64,000 nt of DNA from Pseudomonas sp. GOM7 (GTDB lineage: Bacteria; Pseudomonadota; Gammaproteobacteria; Pseudomonadales; Pseudomonadaceae): positions 3,782,001-3,846,000 of the forward strand of contig NZ_CP113519.1 of NCBI RefSeq assembly GCF_026723825.1. Reading direction: 5' to 3'. Shown piece after piece: positions 49,318-57,870 of this stretch (the stretch's first letter is position 1; each line of letters opens with the position of its first letter). A model generated the notes under the pieces. That model was not told where the DNA came from. It worked only from the letters and a program-made list of their open reading frames with translations, and did no database searches. A program made the position numbers and the translations under genes.

Positions 49318-50370
49318 TCATGGCTCACCTGCTGAGAAAAGATCAGGCGCCGGCGACTCGCCAAGGCGCTTGGGAATGTTCAGGCCGAAGTGCAGATAGG
49401 CATGGCGGGTGACCACCCGCCCGCGCGGGGTACGCATCATGTAGCCCTGCTGGATCAGGTAGGGCTCCAGCACGTCTTCGATGGTGTGACGCTCTTCGCC
49501 AATGGCGGCGGCCAGGCTGTCGAGGCCCACCGGGCCACCGTCGAACTTCTCGATCATGGCCAGCAGCAGGCGGCGGTCGGAGTGATCGAAGCCGTGCTCG
49601 TCGACATCCAGCAGGTTCAGCGCCTGGTCGGCAATGGCCTGGGATATCTGCCCGTTACCACGCACCTCGGCGAAATCGCGCACGCGACGCAGCAGACGGT
49701 TGGCGATACGCGGCGTGCCACGCGCGCGACGGGCGATTTCGTAGGCGCCCTTGGCCTCGACGGGCAGGCCGAGAATCCCGGCGGAACGCGAGACGATGGT
49801 GGCCAGGTCGTCGATGCCGTAGAACTCAAGGCGCTGAACGATGCCGAAGCGATCACGCAGCGGATTGGTCAGCATGCCGGCACGAGTGGTGGCACCGACC
49901 AGGGTGAAGGGCGGCAGATCCAGCTTGATCGACCGCGCGGCGGGCCCTTCGCCGATCATGATGTCGAGCTGGAAGTCTTCCATGGCCGGATACAGCACTT
50001 CCTCGACCACCGGGGAAAGACGGTGAATCTCGTCGATGAACAGCACATCGCCGCTTTCCAGATTGGTCAGCAGCGCGGCCAGATCCCCCGGGCGTTCCAG
50101 CACCGGGCCGGAGGTACTCTTGATCGAGCTGCCCATTTCCTCGGCGATGATGTTGGCCAGGGTGGTCTTGCCCAGACCGGGCGGGCCGAAGATCAGCGTA
50201 TGGTCGAGCGCCTCTGCCCTACCCCGGGCAGCCTGGATGAACAGCGACATCTGCTCGCGCACCACCGGCTGGCCGATATAGTCGGCCAGGCGCAAGGGGC
50301 GAATGGCCCTGTCCTGCTGTTCTTCACGCTCTCGCGGGCTGGCGGTGATCAGGCGATCGGCTTCGATCAT
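49318..50370 (-). CDS. ruvB: Holliday junction branch-migration helicase RuvB
   Basis: The 350-residue AAA+ motor has the Walker A GPPGLGKTT (about 65-73), Walker B VLFIDEIHRL and sensor 1 LVGATTRAG. An arginine finger lies in the LRDRFG region, and the C-terminal winged helix is QGYMMRTPRGRV. It drives branch migration with RuvA. It is second to ruvA, with a 101-base gap filled by inverted repeats. Confidence 0.97.
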   Translation of the reverse strand: MIEADRLITASPREREEQQDRAIRPLRLADYIGQPVVREQMSLFIQAARGRAEALDHTLIFGPPGLGKTTLANIIAEEMGSSIKSTSGPVLERPGDLAALLTNLESGDVLFIDEIHRLSPVVEEVLYPAMEDFQLDIMIGEGPAARSIKLDLPPFTLVGATTRAGMLTNPLRDRFGIVQRLEFYGIDDLATIVSRSAGILGLPVEAKGAYEIARRARGTPRIANRLLRRVRDFAEVRGNGQISQAIADQALNLLDVDEHGFDHSDRRLLLAMIEKFDGGPVGLDSLAAAIGEERHTIEDVLEPYLIQQGYMMRTPRGRVVTRHAYLHFGLNIPKRLGESPAPDLFSAGEP

Positions 50371-50401
50371 CGAAGGGTTCCACTAAGAGTCCATTGAATT
50401 G

Positions 50402-50474
50402 CAATGCAGGGTGGAAAACCGCGCAGCGTTTTCCACCAGAAAGCCGATGGATGAAAAAGGCGTCATCCACCCTA
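50402..50474. repeat. Nested inverted repeat between ruvA and ruvB
   Basis: GGGTGGAAAAC (about 50408) pairs with GTTTTCCACC (about 50429). The outer GGGTGGA pairs with TCCACCC at about 50465-50472, and a small GGATGA/TCATCC stem is inside. A relative lies at 9291-9318. The right end overlaps the ruvA stop region. It is transcribed within the ruv operon and may lower ruvB expression relative to ruvA. Confidence 0.5.
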
Positions 50475-51077
50475 TGCCATGCCGCGCAAGGCGCGACGAA
50501 TCAGATCTTCACTGCTCAAGCCATCCTCCTTGACCGCTGCGACTGCCCGGCTGGCCTCCTGCGGCTTGTAGCCCAGGGATATCAAGGCACTGACGGCGTC
50601 ATTCTCCGCGCTTGAGACTGCCTGAGCCAGTTGAGGTTCAACGACCAGGGGCGCGATGGACGGGATCGACTCCCAGGCCTTGAAGCGATCCTTGAGCTCC
50701 ACCAGCAAGCGCTCGGCGGTCTTCTTGCCGACCCCCGGCACCTTGACCAGCACGGCGGTATCCTGCGCCTGCACGCAACGCACCAATTCGTCCACCTCCA
50801 ACCCGGACATCAAGGCCAAGGCCAGCTTGGGGCCGACGCCGTTGAGGCGAATCAGCTCACGAAACAGCTCACGCTCGCGCTTCTCGAAAAAGCCGTAGAG
50901 CAGGTGCGCATCCTCGCGTACCACCTGATGGGTATGCAGGGTGACCGGCTGGCCCACAGCAGGCAGACGATAAAGGGTGGTCATCGGCACTTCCAGCTCA
51001 TAACCGACGCCATTCACATCCAGAAGCAAATATGGTGGCTGTTTTTCCGCCAGGGTACCGCGCAAACGTCCGATCAC
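50472..51077 (-). CDS. ruvA: Holliday junction branch-migration protein RuvA
   Basis: The 201-residue protein starts with GTG (MIGRLRGTLAEKQPPYLLLD). It has an OB-fold (1-65), tandem helix-hairpin-helix motifs (LIRLNGVGPKLALALMSGL and LVKVPGVGKKTAERLLVEL), an acidic linker, and the C-terminal RuvB-binding domain (AVSALISLGYKPQEASRAV). It holds the four-way junction as a tetramer. It is 21 bases downstream of ruvC. Confidence 0.97.
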   Translation of the reverse strand: MIGRLRGTLAEKQPPYLLLDVNGVGYELEVPMTTLYRLPAVGQPVTLHTHQVVREDAHLLYGFFEKRERELFRELIRLNGVGPKLALALMSGLEVDELVRCVQAQDTAVLVKVPGVGKKTAERLLVELKDRFKAWESIPSIAPLVVEPQLAQAVSSAENDAVSALISLGYKPQEASRAVAAVKEDGLSSEDLIRRALRGMA

Positions 51078-51098
51078 CAGCGCTTTCCTTCAATCCGA

Positions 51099-51623
51099 TT
51101 ACAAACGAAGACGACCGCCACGCCGCTTGGCGCCAGCCAGTCCATGGGGAATGAGACTCTGCCGGTGGTGGGCGTGACACAGGGCGATACCCAGGGCATC
51201 AGAGGCGTCGATCTGCGGCTTCTGCACCAGCCCCAGCAGGTGCATGACCATCATCTGCACCTGTTGCTTGTCCGCCGCGCCAGTGCCGACCACCGCCTGC
51301 TTGACCTGGGTGGCGGTGTATTCGCTGACCTCCAGCCCCGCCTCCACCGCCGCGACTATGGCCGCGCCACGGGCCTGGCCGAGCTTGAGCGCCGAATCGG
51401 CATTGCGCGCCATGAACACCTGCTCGATACCCATGGTCACCGGCCCATGGCTACGGATCACCTCACTGACGCCGCGAAAGACGATCTGCAGGCGCTCGGC
51501 CAGCGGCCCGTTGCCAGTGCGAATGCAACCGGAAGCCACGTACTCGCAGCCGCGCCCGGTGTCGCGTACCACGCCATAGCCGGTGATGCGCGAGCCGGGG
51601 TCGATGCCTAGGATCAGGGTCAT
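51099..51623 (-). CDS. ruvC: Crossover junction endodeoxyribonuclease RuvC
   Basis: The 174-residue resolvase has an RNase H-like fold with the acidic residues in LILGIDPGSRITGYG (Asp7), MGIEQVFMARN (Glu) and QIDASDALGIALCHAHH (two Asp). It cuts Holliday junctions as a dimer. It is the first gene of ruvCAB here. Confidence 0.97.
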   Translation of the reverse strand: MTLILGIDPGSRITGYGVVRDTGRGCEYVASGCIRTGNGPLAERLQIVFRGVSEVIRSHGPVTMGIEQVFMARNADSALKLGQARGAAIVAAVEAGLEVSEYTATQVKQAVVGTGAADKQQVQMMVMHLLGLVQKPQIDASDALGIALCHAHHRQSLIPHGLAGAKRRGGRLRL

Positions 51624-51703
51624 GTCAGCAACTGTCTATTTATCCAGTTGGCGAGTATACGGGGCACTCCGCATGCCGTCATCCGTGACGCGCCATCAAT
51701 CAT

Positions 51704-51739
51704 GAAAAAGCCGGAAGCACTGCACAGCGCTTCCGGCTT
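51704..51739 (-). terminator. Terminator after yebC
   Basis: On the minus strand, AAGCCGGAAGC pairs with GCTTCCGGCTT and the transcript runs into TTTTTC. It lies about 40 bases past the yebC stop. A REP-like unit stands between the two at 51749-51773. Confidence 0.8.
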
Positions 51740-51748
51740 CCTCGTTCG

Positions 51749-51773
51749 TGGCCCGGATCGCATCCGGGCTACA
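51749..51773. repeat. REP-like palindrome (GTGGCCCGGAT variant)
   Basis: CCCGGAT and ATCCGGG pair around CGC, with near-matching outer bases (GTGG/CTAC). This is the same family as 28333-28357 and 17377-17436. It lies between the yebC stop and its terminator. Confidence 0.65.
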
Positions 51774-51775
51774 CC

Positions 51776-52525
51776 TCAGCCGAGCTGTTCCATGATCTCG
51801 TCGGCCACTTCAGCGTTGTGGTAGACGTTCTGCACATCGTCCAGGTCTTCGAGCATGTCGATCAGCTTGAACACCTTCTGCGCGGTTTCCAGATCGGCGA
51901 TCGGCGCACTGATCGAGGGAATCATGGCGATTTCCGCCTCCTCGCCCTTGAAGCCGGCAGCGCTCAGCGCCTCGTTCACCGCATGGAACTCGGTGAAGCT
52001 GGTAGACACCATGGCCGAGCCGTCCTCGCCCATTTCCACGTCATCGGCCCCCGCCTCCAGCGCCGCTTCCATCAGCGCGTCCTCATCGACGCCCGGCGCG
52101 AAGCTGATCTGCCCCTTGCGCTCGAACATGTAGGCCACCGAACCATCGGTGCCGAGGTTGCCACCGCACTTGCTGAAGGCATGGCGCACTTCGGCAGCGG
52201 TGCGGTTGCGGTTGTCGGTCATCACTTCGACGATGATGGCCACGCCGCTCGGCGCATAGCCTTCGTAGCTGAATTCGACGACGTTATCTGCTTCGTTGTT
52301 GCCCGCGCCACGGGCGATAGCACGGTCGATCACCTCGCGCGACATGTTGTTGGTCAGCGCCTTGTCCACGGCCAGGCGCAGACGCGGGTTGTCCGCCGGA
52401 ATCGGGCCACCGTGCTTGGCGGCGACCGTCAGCTCACGAATCAGCTTGGTGAAGATCTTGCCCCGCTTGGCGTCCTGACGACCCTTGCGGTGCTTGATAT
52501 TGGCCCATTTGGAATGACCAGCCAT
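51776..52525 (-). CDS. yebC: YebC/PmpR-family protein
   Basis: The 249-residue protein starts MAGHSKWANIKHRKGRQDAKRGK, the invariant YebC/TACO1 start. It has LAVDKALTNNMSREVIDRAI and GYAPSGVAIIVEVMTDNRNRT. In P. aeruginosa the orthologue is PmpR, a repressor of pqsR. YebC-type proteins have also been linked to relief of ribosome stalling at polyproline. It lies between aspS and ruvC, the standard position. Confidence 0.95.
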   Translation of the reverse strand: MAGHSKWANIKHRKGRQDAKRGKIFTKLIRELTVAAKHGGPIPADNPRLRLAVDKALTNNMSREVIDRAIARGAGNNEADNVVEFSYEGYAPSGVAIIVEVMTDNRNRTAAEVRHAFSKCGGNLGTDGSVAYMFERKGQISFAPGVDEDALMEAALEAGADDVEMGEDGSAMVSTSFTEFHAVNEALSAAGFKGEEAEIAMIPSISAPIADLETAQKVFKLIDMLEDLDDVQNVYHNAEVADEIMEQLG

Positions 52526-52618
52526 AACTCACTCCTATCAACTTCTTAGCTGCAAGCCGCAAGCTACAAGCCTCAAGCAAAGCTCTTGCAGCTTGAAGCT
52601 GGCAGCTTGCCGCTGCCT

Positions 52619-54394
52619 TTACTCGGCCTTGGCTTGCTCGCGCAGGCGGATGTGCAGCTCACGCAGCGACTTGGCATCCACCACACCCGGTGCCTGGGTC
52701 ATGACACAGGCGGCGCTCTGGGTTTTCGGGAAGGCGATCACTTCGCGGATCGATTGCGCACCGGTCATCAGCATCACCAGGCGATCCAGGCCGAAGGCCA
52801 GGCCACCATGGGGCGGCGCGCCGAACTTCAGCGCATCGAGGAGGAAGCCGAACTTCTCTTCCTGCTCCGCTTCGCTGATGCCCAGCACCTCGAAGACCGC
52901 CTGCTGCATCTTCTTGTCGTGGATACGGATGGAACCACCACCCAACTCGGTGCCATTGAGCACCATGTCGTAGGCCCGCGACAGCGCCGCACCCGGGTTG
53001 GCCTTGAGTTCTTCCGGGCTGCACTTGGGCGAGGTGAAGGGGTGGTGCATGGCGGTCAGGCTGCCGTCGTCGTTTTCCTCGAACATCGGGAAGTCGACGA
53101 CCCACAGCGGCGCCCATTCGCAGGTAAGCAGATTCAGGTCATGACCGAGCTTGATACGCAGCGCGCCCAGTGCTTCGGACACGATCTTGGCCTTGTCGGC
53201 GCCGAAGAACACGATGTCGCCGTCGACCGCACCGACGCGGTCGAGGATGACGTTGATGTTGTCCAGCGGGATGTTCTTGACGATCGGCGACTGCAAGCCT
53301 TCGACGCCAGCGGCGCGCTCGTTGACCTTGATGTAGGCCAGACCCTTGGCACCGTAGATGCCGACGAACTTGGTGTAGTCGTCGATCTGCTTGCGCGGCA
53401 TGCTCGCCCCGCCCGGAACGCGCAGCGCGGTGACGCGGCATTTCGGATCGTTGGCCGGGCCCGCGAAGACCTTGAATTCCACGTCCTTGAGCTGGTCTTC
53501 AACGTCCACCAGCTCCAGCGGAATACGCAGATCCGGCTTGTCCGAACCGAAACGGCGCATGGCTTCGGCCAGGGTCATGTGCGGCAGTTCGCCGAACTCG
53601 ACGTCCAGCACTTCCTTGAACAGGTTGCGCACCATGGTCTCGGTGATGTCCATGATGTCCTTTTCATCGAGGAAGCTGGTCTCGATGTCGATCTGGGTGA
53701 ATTCCGGCTGGCGGTCGGCCCGCAGGTCTTCGTCACGGAAGCACTTGGCGATCTGGTAGTAGCGGTCGAAGCCGGCCACCATCAGCAGTTGCTTGAACAA
53801 CTGCGGCGACTGCGGCAGGGCGAAGAAGCTGCCGGCATGGGTGCGGCTCGGCACCAGGTAATCACGCGCACCTTCCGGGGTGGCGCGGGTCAGGATCGGC
53901 GTTTCCACATCGAGGAAGCCGTTGTCGTCCAGGTAGCGGCGAATGCTCGAGGTGATGCGCGAACGCAGCTTGAGCTTCTCGGCCATTTCCGGGCGACGCA
54001 GGTCGATGAAGCGGTAGCGCAGGCGGGTTTCCTCGCCGACGTCGGTGTACTCGTTGAGCGGGAACGGCGGGGTTTCCGCCTCGTTGAGCACGTCCAGCTC
54101 GTAGCCCAGCACCTCGATGGCACCGGACGCCATGTTCGGGTTCACCGCACCGGCCGGGCGCAGGCGTACCTTGCCGGTGATCTTGACCACGTACTCACTG
54201 CGCACGCGGTCGGCCTTGGCGAAGGTCTCGGCACGATCCGGGTCGAACACCACCTGGGCCAGGCCTTCACGATCACGGATATCGAGGAAGATCACCCCAC
54301 CATGGTCACGGCGACGGTGTACCCAGCCGCAAAGGGTGATTTCCTGGCCATCCAGGCTCTCGTTCAACTGGCCGCAATAGTGGCTGCGCATCAT
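52619..54394 (-). CDS. aspS: Aspartyl-tRNA synthetase
   Basis: The 591-residue class II synthetase has the N-terminal OB anticodon-binding domain (1-110) and motif 2 (CFRDEDLRADRQPEFTQIDIE). The bacterial GAD insertion is at about 300-420 and motif 3 is GLAFGLDRLVMLM. P. aeruginosa AspRS is non-discriminating and also charges tRNA-Asn; whether this one is cannot be read by eye. The start MMRSHYCGQLNE is the usual one. Confidence 0.97.
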   Translation of the reverse strand: MMRSHYCGQLNESLDGQEITLCGWVHRRRDHGGVIFLDIRDREGLAQVVFDPDRAETFAKADRVRSEYVVKITGKVRLRPAGAVNPNMASGAIEVLGYELDVLNEAETPPFPLNEYTDVGEETRLRYRFIDLRRPEMAEKLKLRSRITSSIRRYLDDNGFLDVETPILTRATPEGARDYLVPSRTHAGSFFALPQSPQLFKQLLMVAGFDRYYQIAKCFRDEDLRADRQPEFTQIDIETSFLDEKDIMDITETMVRNLFKEVLDVEFGELPHMTLAEAMRRFGSDKPDLRIPLELVDVEDQLKDVEFKVFAGPANDPKCRVTALRVPGGASMPRKQIDDYTKFVGIYGAKGLAYIKVNERAAGVEGLQSPIVKNIPLDNINVILDRVGAVDGDIVFFGADKAKIVSEALGALRIKLGHDLNLLTCEWAPLWVVDFPMFEENDDGSLTAMHHPFTSPKCSPEELKANPGAALSRAYDMVLNGTELGGGSIRIHDKKMQQAVFEVLGISEAEQEEKFGFLLDALKFGAPPHGGLAFGLDRLVMLMTGAQSIREVIAFPKTQSAACVMTQAPGVVDAKSLRELHIRLREQAKAE

Positions 54395-54763
54395 GATCGT
54401 GGTTCGCTTCTCTAATTAGGTCTTGGACAGGTCAGGTCTTGCCCTGCGCACTCAGGCCAGGAGCAACGCCGGCCACACGCCTTGGCGCACACCCGGCTTT
54501 GACAAAGGGCGGGATTATATCGCCTAAATTGACAGGACGCAGCCGCCAGTGCAGCACACCGCGACAGATCGACCGGAGCCAGGCGCAACATAGCCACCCT
54601 CGATGAGCAGCCAAAGGCATGCGGGCAATGAACTCCAGACCATCGATAGCCTCTAAGCATGCACTCGATTGATACAAGCCCAAACCGGCTCGCCCGCCCT
54701 CCGTGATAGGCTTGCCCCATTAACTGAGGCAAGACATCCCGAGCCATACCACAGGAGAAGAGA
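54395..54763. other. Intergenic region between aspS and dps
   Basis: There is no gene in these 369 bases; the short minus-strand frames here have no start signals. Divergent promoters for aspS and dps should lie here. CTTGCC...GGCAAG near 54708-54732 is a small inverted repeat upstream of dps. No certain OxyR site was recognised. Confidence 0.45.
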
Positions 54764-55234
54764 ATGGACATCAACATCGGAATCGCCGAACAGGATCGTG
54801 CCGCCATCGCCGAGGGTCTCTCGCGCCTGCTGGCCGACACCTACACGCTGTACCTGAAGACCCACAATTTCCACTGGAACGTCACCGGCCCGATGTTCAA
54901 CACCCTGCACCTGATGTTCGAGGGGCAGTACACCGAGTTGGCGCTGGCGGTGGACGCCATCGCCGAGCGTATCCGGGCACTGGGCTTCCCGGCGCCAGGC
55001 ACTTATGCCGCCTACGCCCGCCTGTCCTCGATCAAGGAAGAGGAAGGCGTACCGAGCGCCGAGGGCATGATCAAGCAACTGGTCGAAGGCCAGGAGGCCG
55101 TGGTGCGTACCGCTCGCGGGATCTTCCCGCTGCTGGACAAGGTCAGCGACGAACCCACTGCCGACCTGCTGACCCAGCGCATGCAGGTGCACGAGAAGAC
55201 CGCCTGGATGCTGCGCAGCCTGCTGGCGGTATGA
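54764..55234 (+). CDS. dps: Dps-family ferritin-like DNA-binding stress protein
   Basis: The 156-residue protein has the Dps ferroxidase signature in YLKTHNFHWNVTGPMFNTLHLMFEGQYTELALAVDAIAERI (key His, His, Asp and Glu residues, about 27-67). The four-helix fold is intact. It forms a dodecamer that oxidises and stores iron with peroxide. The Lys-rich N-terminal tail of E. coli Dps is absent, so DNA binding may be weak. AGGAG precedes the ATG by 6 bases. Confidence 0.93.
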   Translation: MDINIGIAEQDRAAIAEGLSRLLADTYTLYLKTHNFHWNVTGPMFNTLHLMFEGQYTELALAVDAIAERIRALGFPAPGTYAAYARLSSIKEEEGVPSAEGMIKQLVEGQEAVVRTARGIFPLLDKVSDEPTADLLTQRMQVHEKTAWMLRSLLAV

Positions 55235-55331
55235 GTTTCTACAAGGCCTGGCTCGCCGGGCCTTTTCATTAGCCGATTGCAATCCATCTGCTCTATGCTG
55301 TGTATCTATGTCGCCAAGCGCCTGTGCACGC

Positions 55332-56399
55332 ATGTCCCAGATACCGAAGCCCCCCACTCTCCTCGAACTGTACCCCGAGGAAACACGCACTGCGGCTGCA
55401 CTCCTCAAGCAAGCCGTACCTCTGATGATGCGCCATGACATTCCGCCAAGCCCCGTGCACTATGCGCTGTGGTACACCTACAGCCGTGGCGAGAACACTG
55501 AGCTGAACAAGCGCCTGAACAGAATCGTCGAGGATTTCGACGCCTTCCCGGGAGAGGTCGCGCGCAAGTTGTTCCGCGAACACATCATCCATGGCGAACT
55601 CGAAGAGGCGCGCGCTGGACAGCAGCAAGTCATCGAACTGGTGGACGACATAGAAGGTGACGTCTCGCGCAGCGTGACCAGCAGCCAACACTACCAGCTA
55701 AGCCTGGCCCAGAGTCTGAGCGCCCTGCACGAGCCCCTCATCGAAGACCTGCCTGGCGTGATCGGTGAGCTGCAGGAAAGCACGCAGCAGATGCAAGATC
55801 AGCAGCAACAACTGCTTTACAAGCTGCGCGCCGCCCAAAGCGAAATACAGCACCTGCGCAACCAACTGGAACGCGCCCAACTGGCCGCCACCCTCGATAG
55901 CCTGACCCACCTGCTCAACCGCCAGGCATTCACGCGCCTGCTCGAACAGGCACTGAACGAGTCCACGGACGGATTGACCCTGATCATGCTGGATATCGAT
56001 CACTTCAAGCAGTTCAACGACCAGTACGGCCACCCACTGGGTGACCGCGTGCTGCAGCACGTCGGTCGTCTGCTGCGCGAGAACTTGCCCAATCGAGCCT
56101 TTGCCGCTCGCTACGGCGGCGAGGAATTCTGCGTGGTCTTGCGCGAGTGCCAGAGCCTCGAAGCAGCCCGGCACTTTGCCGAGCACCTGCGCAACAAGAT
56201 GCACGGCCTGCGAGTCAAGGTGCGCAGCACCGACCAGGTACTCGACAGCATCACCGCCTCCTTCGGCTTCGCCCTGGCCATGGCAGGCGACGGCCTGGAA
56301 AGCCTGCTCACACGCGCCGACGACGCGCTCTACCAAGCCAAGCGCAATGGCCGCAACCAGGTTCACCCACGCATAGACGAAAGTACGCTAAGCGCTTGA
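55332..56399 (+). CDS. Diguanylate cyclase (GGDEF domain)
   Basis: The product is 355 residues from ATG 55332; an in-frame ATG at 55308 would add eight residues, and neither has a clear ribosome binding site. The N-terminal half (about 1-190) is helical and soluble, ending in a coiled coil (QMQDQQQQLLYKLRAAQSE). The C-terminal GGDEF domain has LDSLTHLLNRQAF, MLDIDHFKQFNDQYGH and the active-site GGEEF (RYGGEEFCVVL). It should make c-di-GMP. The RxxD inhibitory site five residues before GGEEF is not apparent (NRAFAARY). No membrane helix is seen. It lies between dps and the cold-shock gene, where I do not recall a GGDEF gene in P. aeruginosa. Confidence 0.9.
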   Translation: MSQIPKPPTLLELYPEETRTAAALLKQAVPLMMRHDIPPSPVHYALWYTYSRGENTELNKRLNRIVEDFDAFPGEVARKLFREHIIHGELEEARAGQQQVIELVDDIEGDVSRSVTSSQHYQLSLAQSLSALHEPLIEDLPGVIGELQESTQQMQDQQQQLLYKLRAAQSEIQHLRNQLERAQLAATLDSLTHLLNRQAFTRLLEQALNESTDGLTLIMLDIDHFKQFNDQYGHPLGDRVLQHVGRLLRENLPNRAFAARYGGEEFCVVLRECQSLEAARHFAEHLRNKMHGLRVKVRSTDQVLDSITASFGFALAMAGDGLESLLTRADDALYQAKRNGRNQVHPRIDESTLSA

Positions 56400-56543
56400 T
56401 TTGAGTAGCCCCATCCTTTGCGGTTAAATAGCTTCGCTAGCCGCACTCTCGATCCGCAGCGGCAAGCAATCTGGCAAAAACGGCTTGCGCCGCCCTCTGT
56501 TATTCACCAGCACCTCGTCATTCAATCAGTGAGTTACTCAAAC

Positions 56544-57176
56544 ATGTTGAAAATCGCCCATCTCCTGGTGGGGCTCGCCGCCCTGCTACTGTCGCTCTTT
56601 TCCGGTATTTCCGCCCCGCAAGGCCTCCTGGGCACGCCCGATGCGCTGTACCTGGCACTGATCGCCCTACTCAACCTGACCCTGGCCCCAGTACAGAGCA
56701 ACGCCACCAGCACGCTACGCCAACAACTGCAAGGTCTCGCCTCTGCCCTGCTGATTCTCGCCGCCGTACTGCAGGCATTGGTGCTGCTGGCACCGCTGCC
56801 GAGCATTGGCGGCCATCCCGCCATCTGGCTGAGCCTGCTGATCACCTTCGCCGCCGTCACTCTGCACCTGGCCTGCCAGTTACCAGCCGCGGCGAGTGCC
56901 CCCGCCATTCGCATCAGCACACGCGATGAGGCCGTGGCACACAGTGCCCCGCAAGAAGACCGCGAAACCGGCACGGTCAAGTGGTTCAACACCTCCAAGG
57001 GTTTTGGCTTCATCTCCCGCGATTCCGGCGAAGACATCTTCGTGCACTTTCGCGCCATTCGCGGTGAAGGTCACCGTGTGCTGGTAGAGGGGCAACGCGT
57101 GGAATTCTCGGTCATGCAGCGCGACAAGGGCCTGCAAGCCGAAGACGTGATCGCTGCAGCACCCTCGCGCCACTGA
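56544..57176 (+). CDS. Membrane protein with C-terminal cold-shock domain
   Basis: The 210-residue protein has four hydrophobic helices in the first 120 residues (IAHLLVGLAALLLSLFSG, LYLALIALLNLTLAP, GLASALLILAAVLQALVLLA, IWLSLLITFAAVTLHLA). A linker follows, then a complete CspA-type domain (about 143-207) with RNP1 KGFGFI and RNP2 DIFVHF. This tethers an RNA/ssDNA-binding domain to the cytoplasmic face of the membrane. ATG 56544 starts the first helix; the longer frame adds 42 residues. The position upstream of slyX (convergent) matches P. aeruginosa PA0961, from memory. Confidence 0.88.
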   Translation: MLKIAHLLVGLAALLLSLFSGISAPQGLLGTPDALYLALIALLNLTLAPVQSNATSTLRQQLQGLASALLILAAVLQALVLLAPLPSIGGHPAIWLSLLITFAAVTLHLACQLPAAASAPAIRISTRDEAVAHSAPQEDRETGTVKWFNTSKGFGFISRDSGEDIFVHFRAIRGEGHRVLVEGQRVEFSVMQRDKGLQAEDVIAAAPSRH

Positions 57177-57193
57177 CCCTCAAGCACCAGAAA

Positions 57194-57231
57194 ACAAGAA
57201 GCCCGCGAATCGTCGCGGGCTTCTTGTTTTA
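57194..57231. terminator. Bidirectional terminator between cold-shock gene and slyX
   Basis: ACAAGAAGCCCGCGA (57194-57208) pairs perfectly with TCGCGGGCTTCTTGT (57213-57227) around four bases. TTT follows on the plus strand and TTTTCTGG on the minus, so it serves both convergent genes. Confidence 0.88.
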
Positions 57232-57235
57232 AAAC

Positions 57236-57442
57236 TCAGTAATGTGGCGGTGGCGCCTCGCTCTCGATCACCCCCACCTGCCCCTGCAACTCCTCCTGAC
57301 GCCGCGCCAGAGCCGCCAACTGCAACTGCAGGCGCTCAATACGCCGCTGCTGCTCGACCAGCTCATCGTTGAGCGCCTGAATCGTGTCGTCCTGAAAGGC
57401 CAAGCGGCTCTCCAGTTCGGTAATGCGTGCTTCCAGACTCAT
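57236..57442 (-). CDS. slyX: SlyX family protein
   Basis: The 68-residue protein is a short coiled coil (ITELESRLAFQDDTIQALNDE) ending in PPPHY, the constant SlyX C-terminus. Its function is unknown. GAGGAGGA lies just before the ATG, and the start overlaps the stop of the HIT gene by four bases (ATGA). Confidence 0.93.
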   Translation of the reverse strand: MSLEARITELESRLAFQDDTIQALNDELVEQQRRIERLQLQLAALARRQEELQGQVGVIESEAPPPHY

Positions 57443-57870
57443 GCGTCCTCCTCGGCGAAACGAAAGTCCTCGGTCAGAACCAGGCGCAGCTTGCCCTTGA
57501 GCGCCTCGACCTGCGCGGAGGTATAGGGTACTGCCGTATGCCTACCCCAGACAGGGGCCGGCCAGGCAATATCATCGCGACGGCGCACGATCACGTGCAT
57601 ATGCAACTGGCTCACCATATTGCCCAGCGTCGCCACGTTCATCTTGTCGGCAGCGAAGGTATCCTTGAGCGTTTCGGCCAGCCAGGTGGTTTCCTGCCAG
57701 AGCTGGCGCTGATCCTCGGCATCGAGCTGGAACAGCTCGCTGACCTCCTCACGCCTTGGCACGAGAATGAACCAGGGATATTGCGCGTCATTCATCAGCA
57801 ACAGACGCGACAACGGAAAGTCCCCCAGCAGCAGGCAGTCCTGCTGCAAACGCGAATCCAGGCTGAACAT
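57439..57870 (-). CDS. HIT-family protein
   Basis: The 143-residue protein is read from ATG 57870 (MFSLDSRLQQD), which has GAGGAG 7 bases upstream; the longer frame adds 20 residues. The HIT core is VSQLHMHVIVRRRDD. The usual H-x-H-x-H triad has Gln in the first position (Q-L-H-M-H-V), keeping the second and third His. This is likely a nucleotide hydrolase or transferase of unknown substrate. It is co-transcribed with slyX. Confidence 0.88.
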   Translation of the reverse strand: MFSLDSRLQQDCLLLGDFPLSRLLLMNDAQYPWFILVPRREEVSELFQLDAEDQRQLWQETTWLAETLKDTFAADKMNVATLGNMVSQLHMHVIVRRRDDIAWPAPVWGRHTAVPYTSAQVEALKGKLRLVLTEDFRFAEEDA

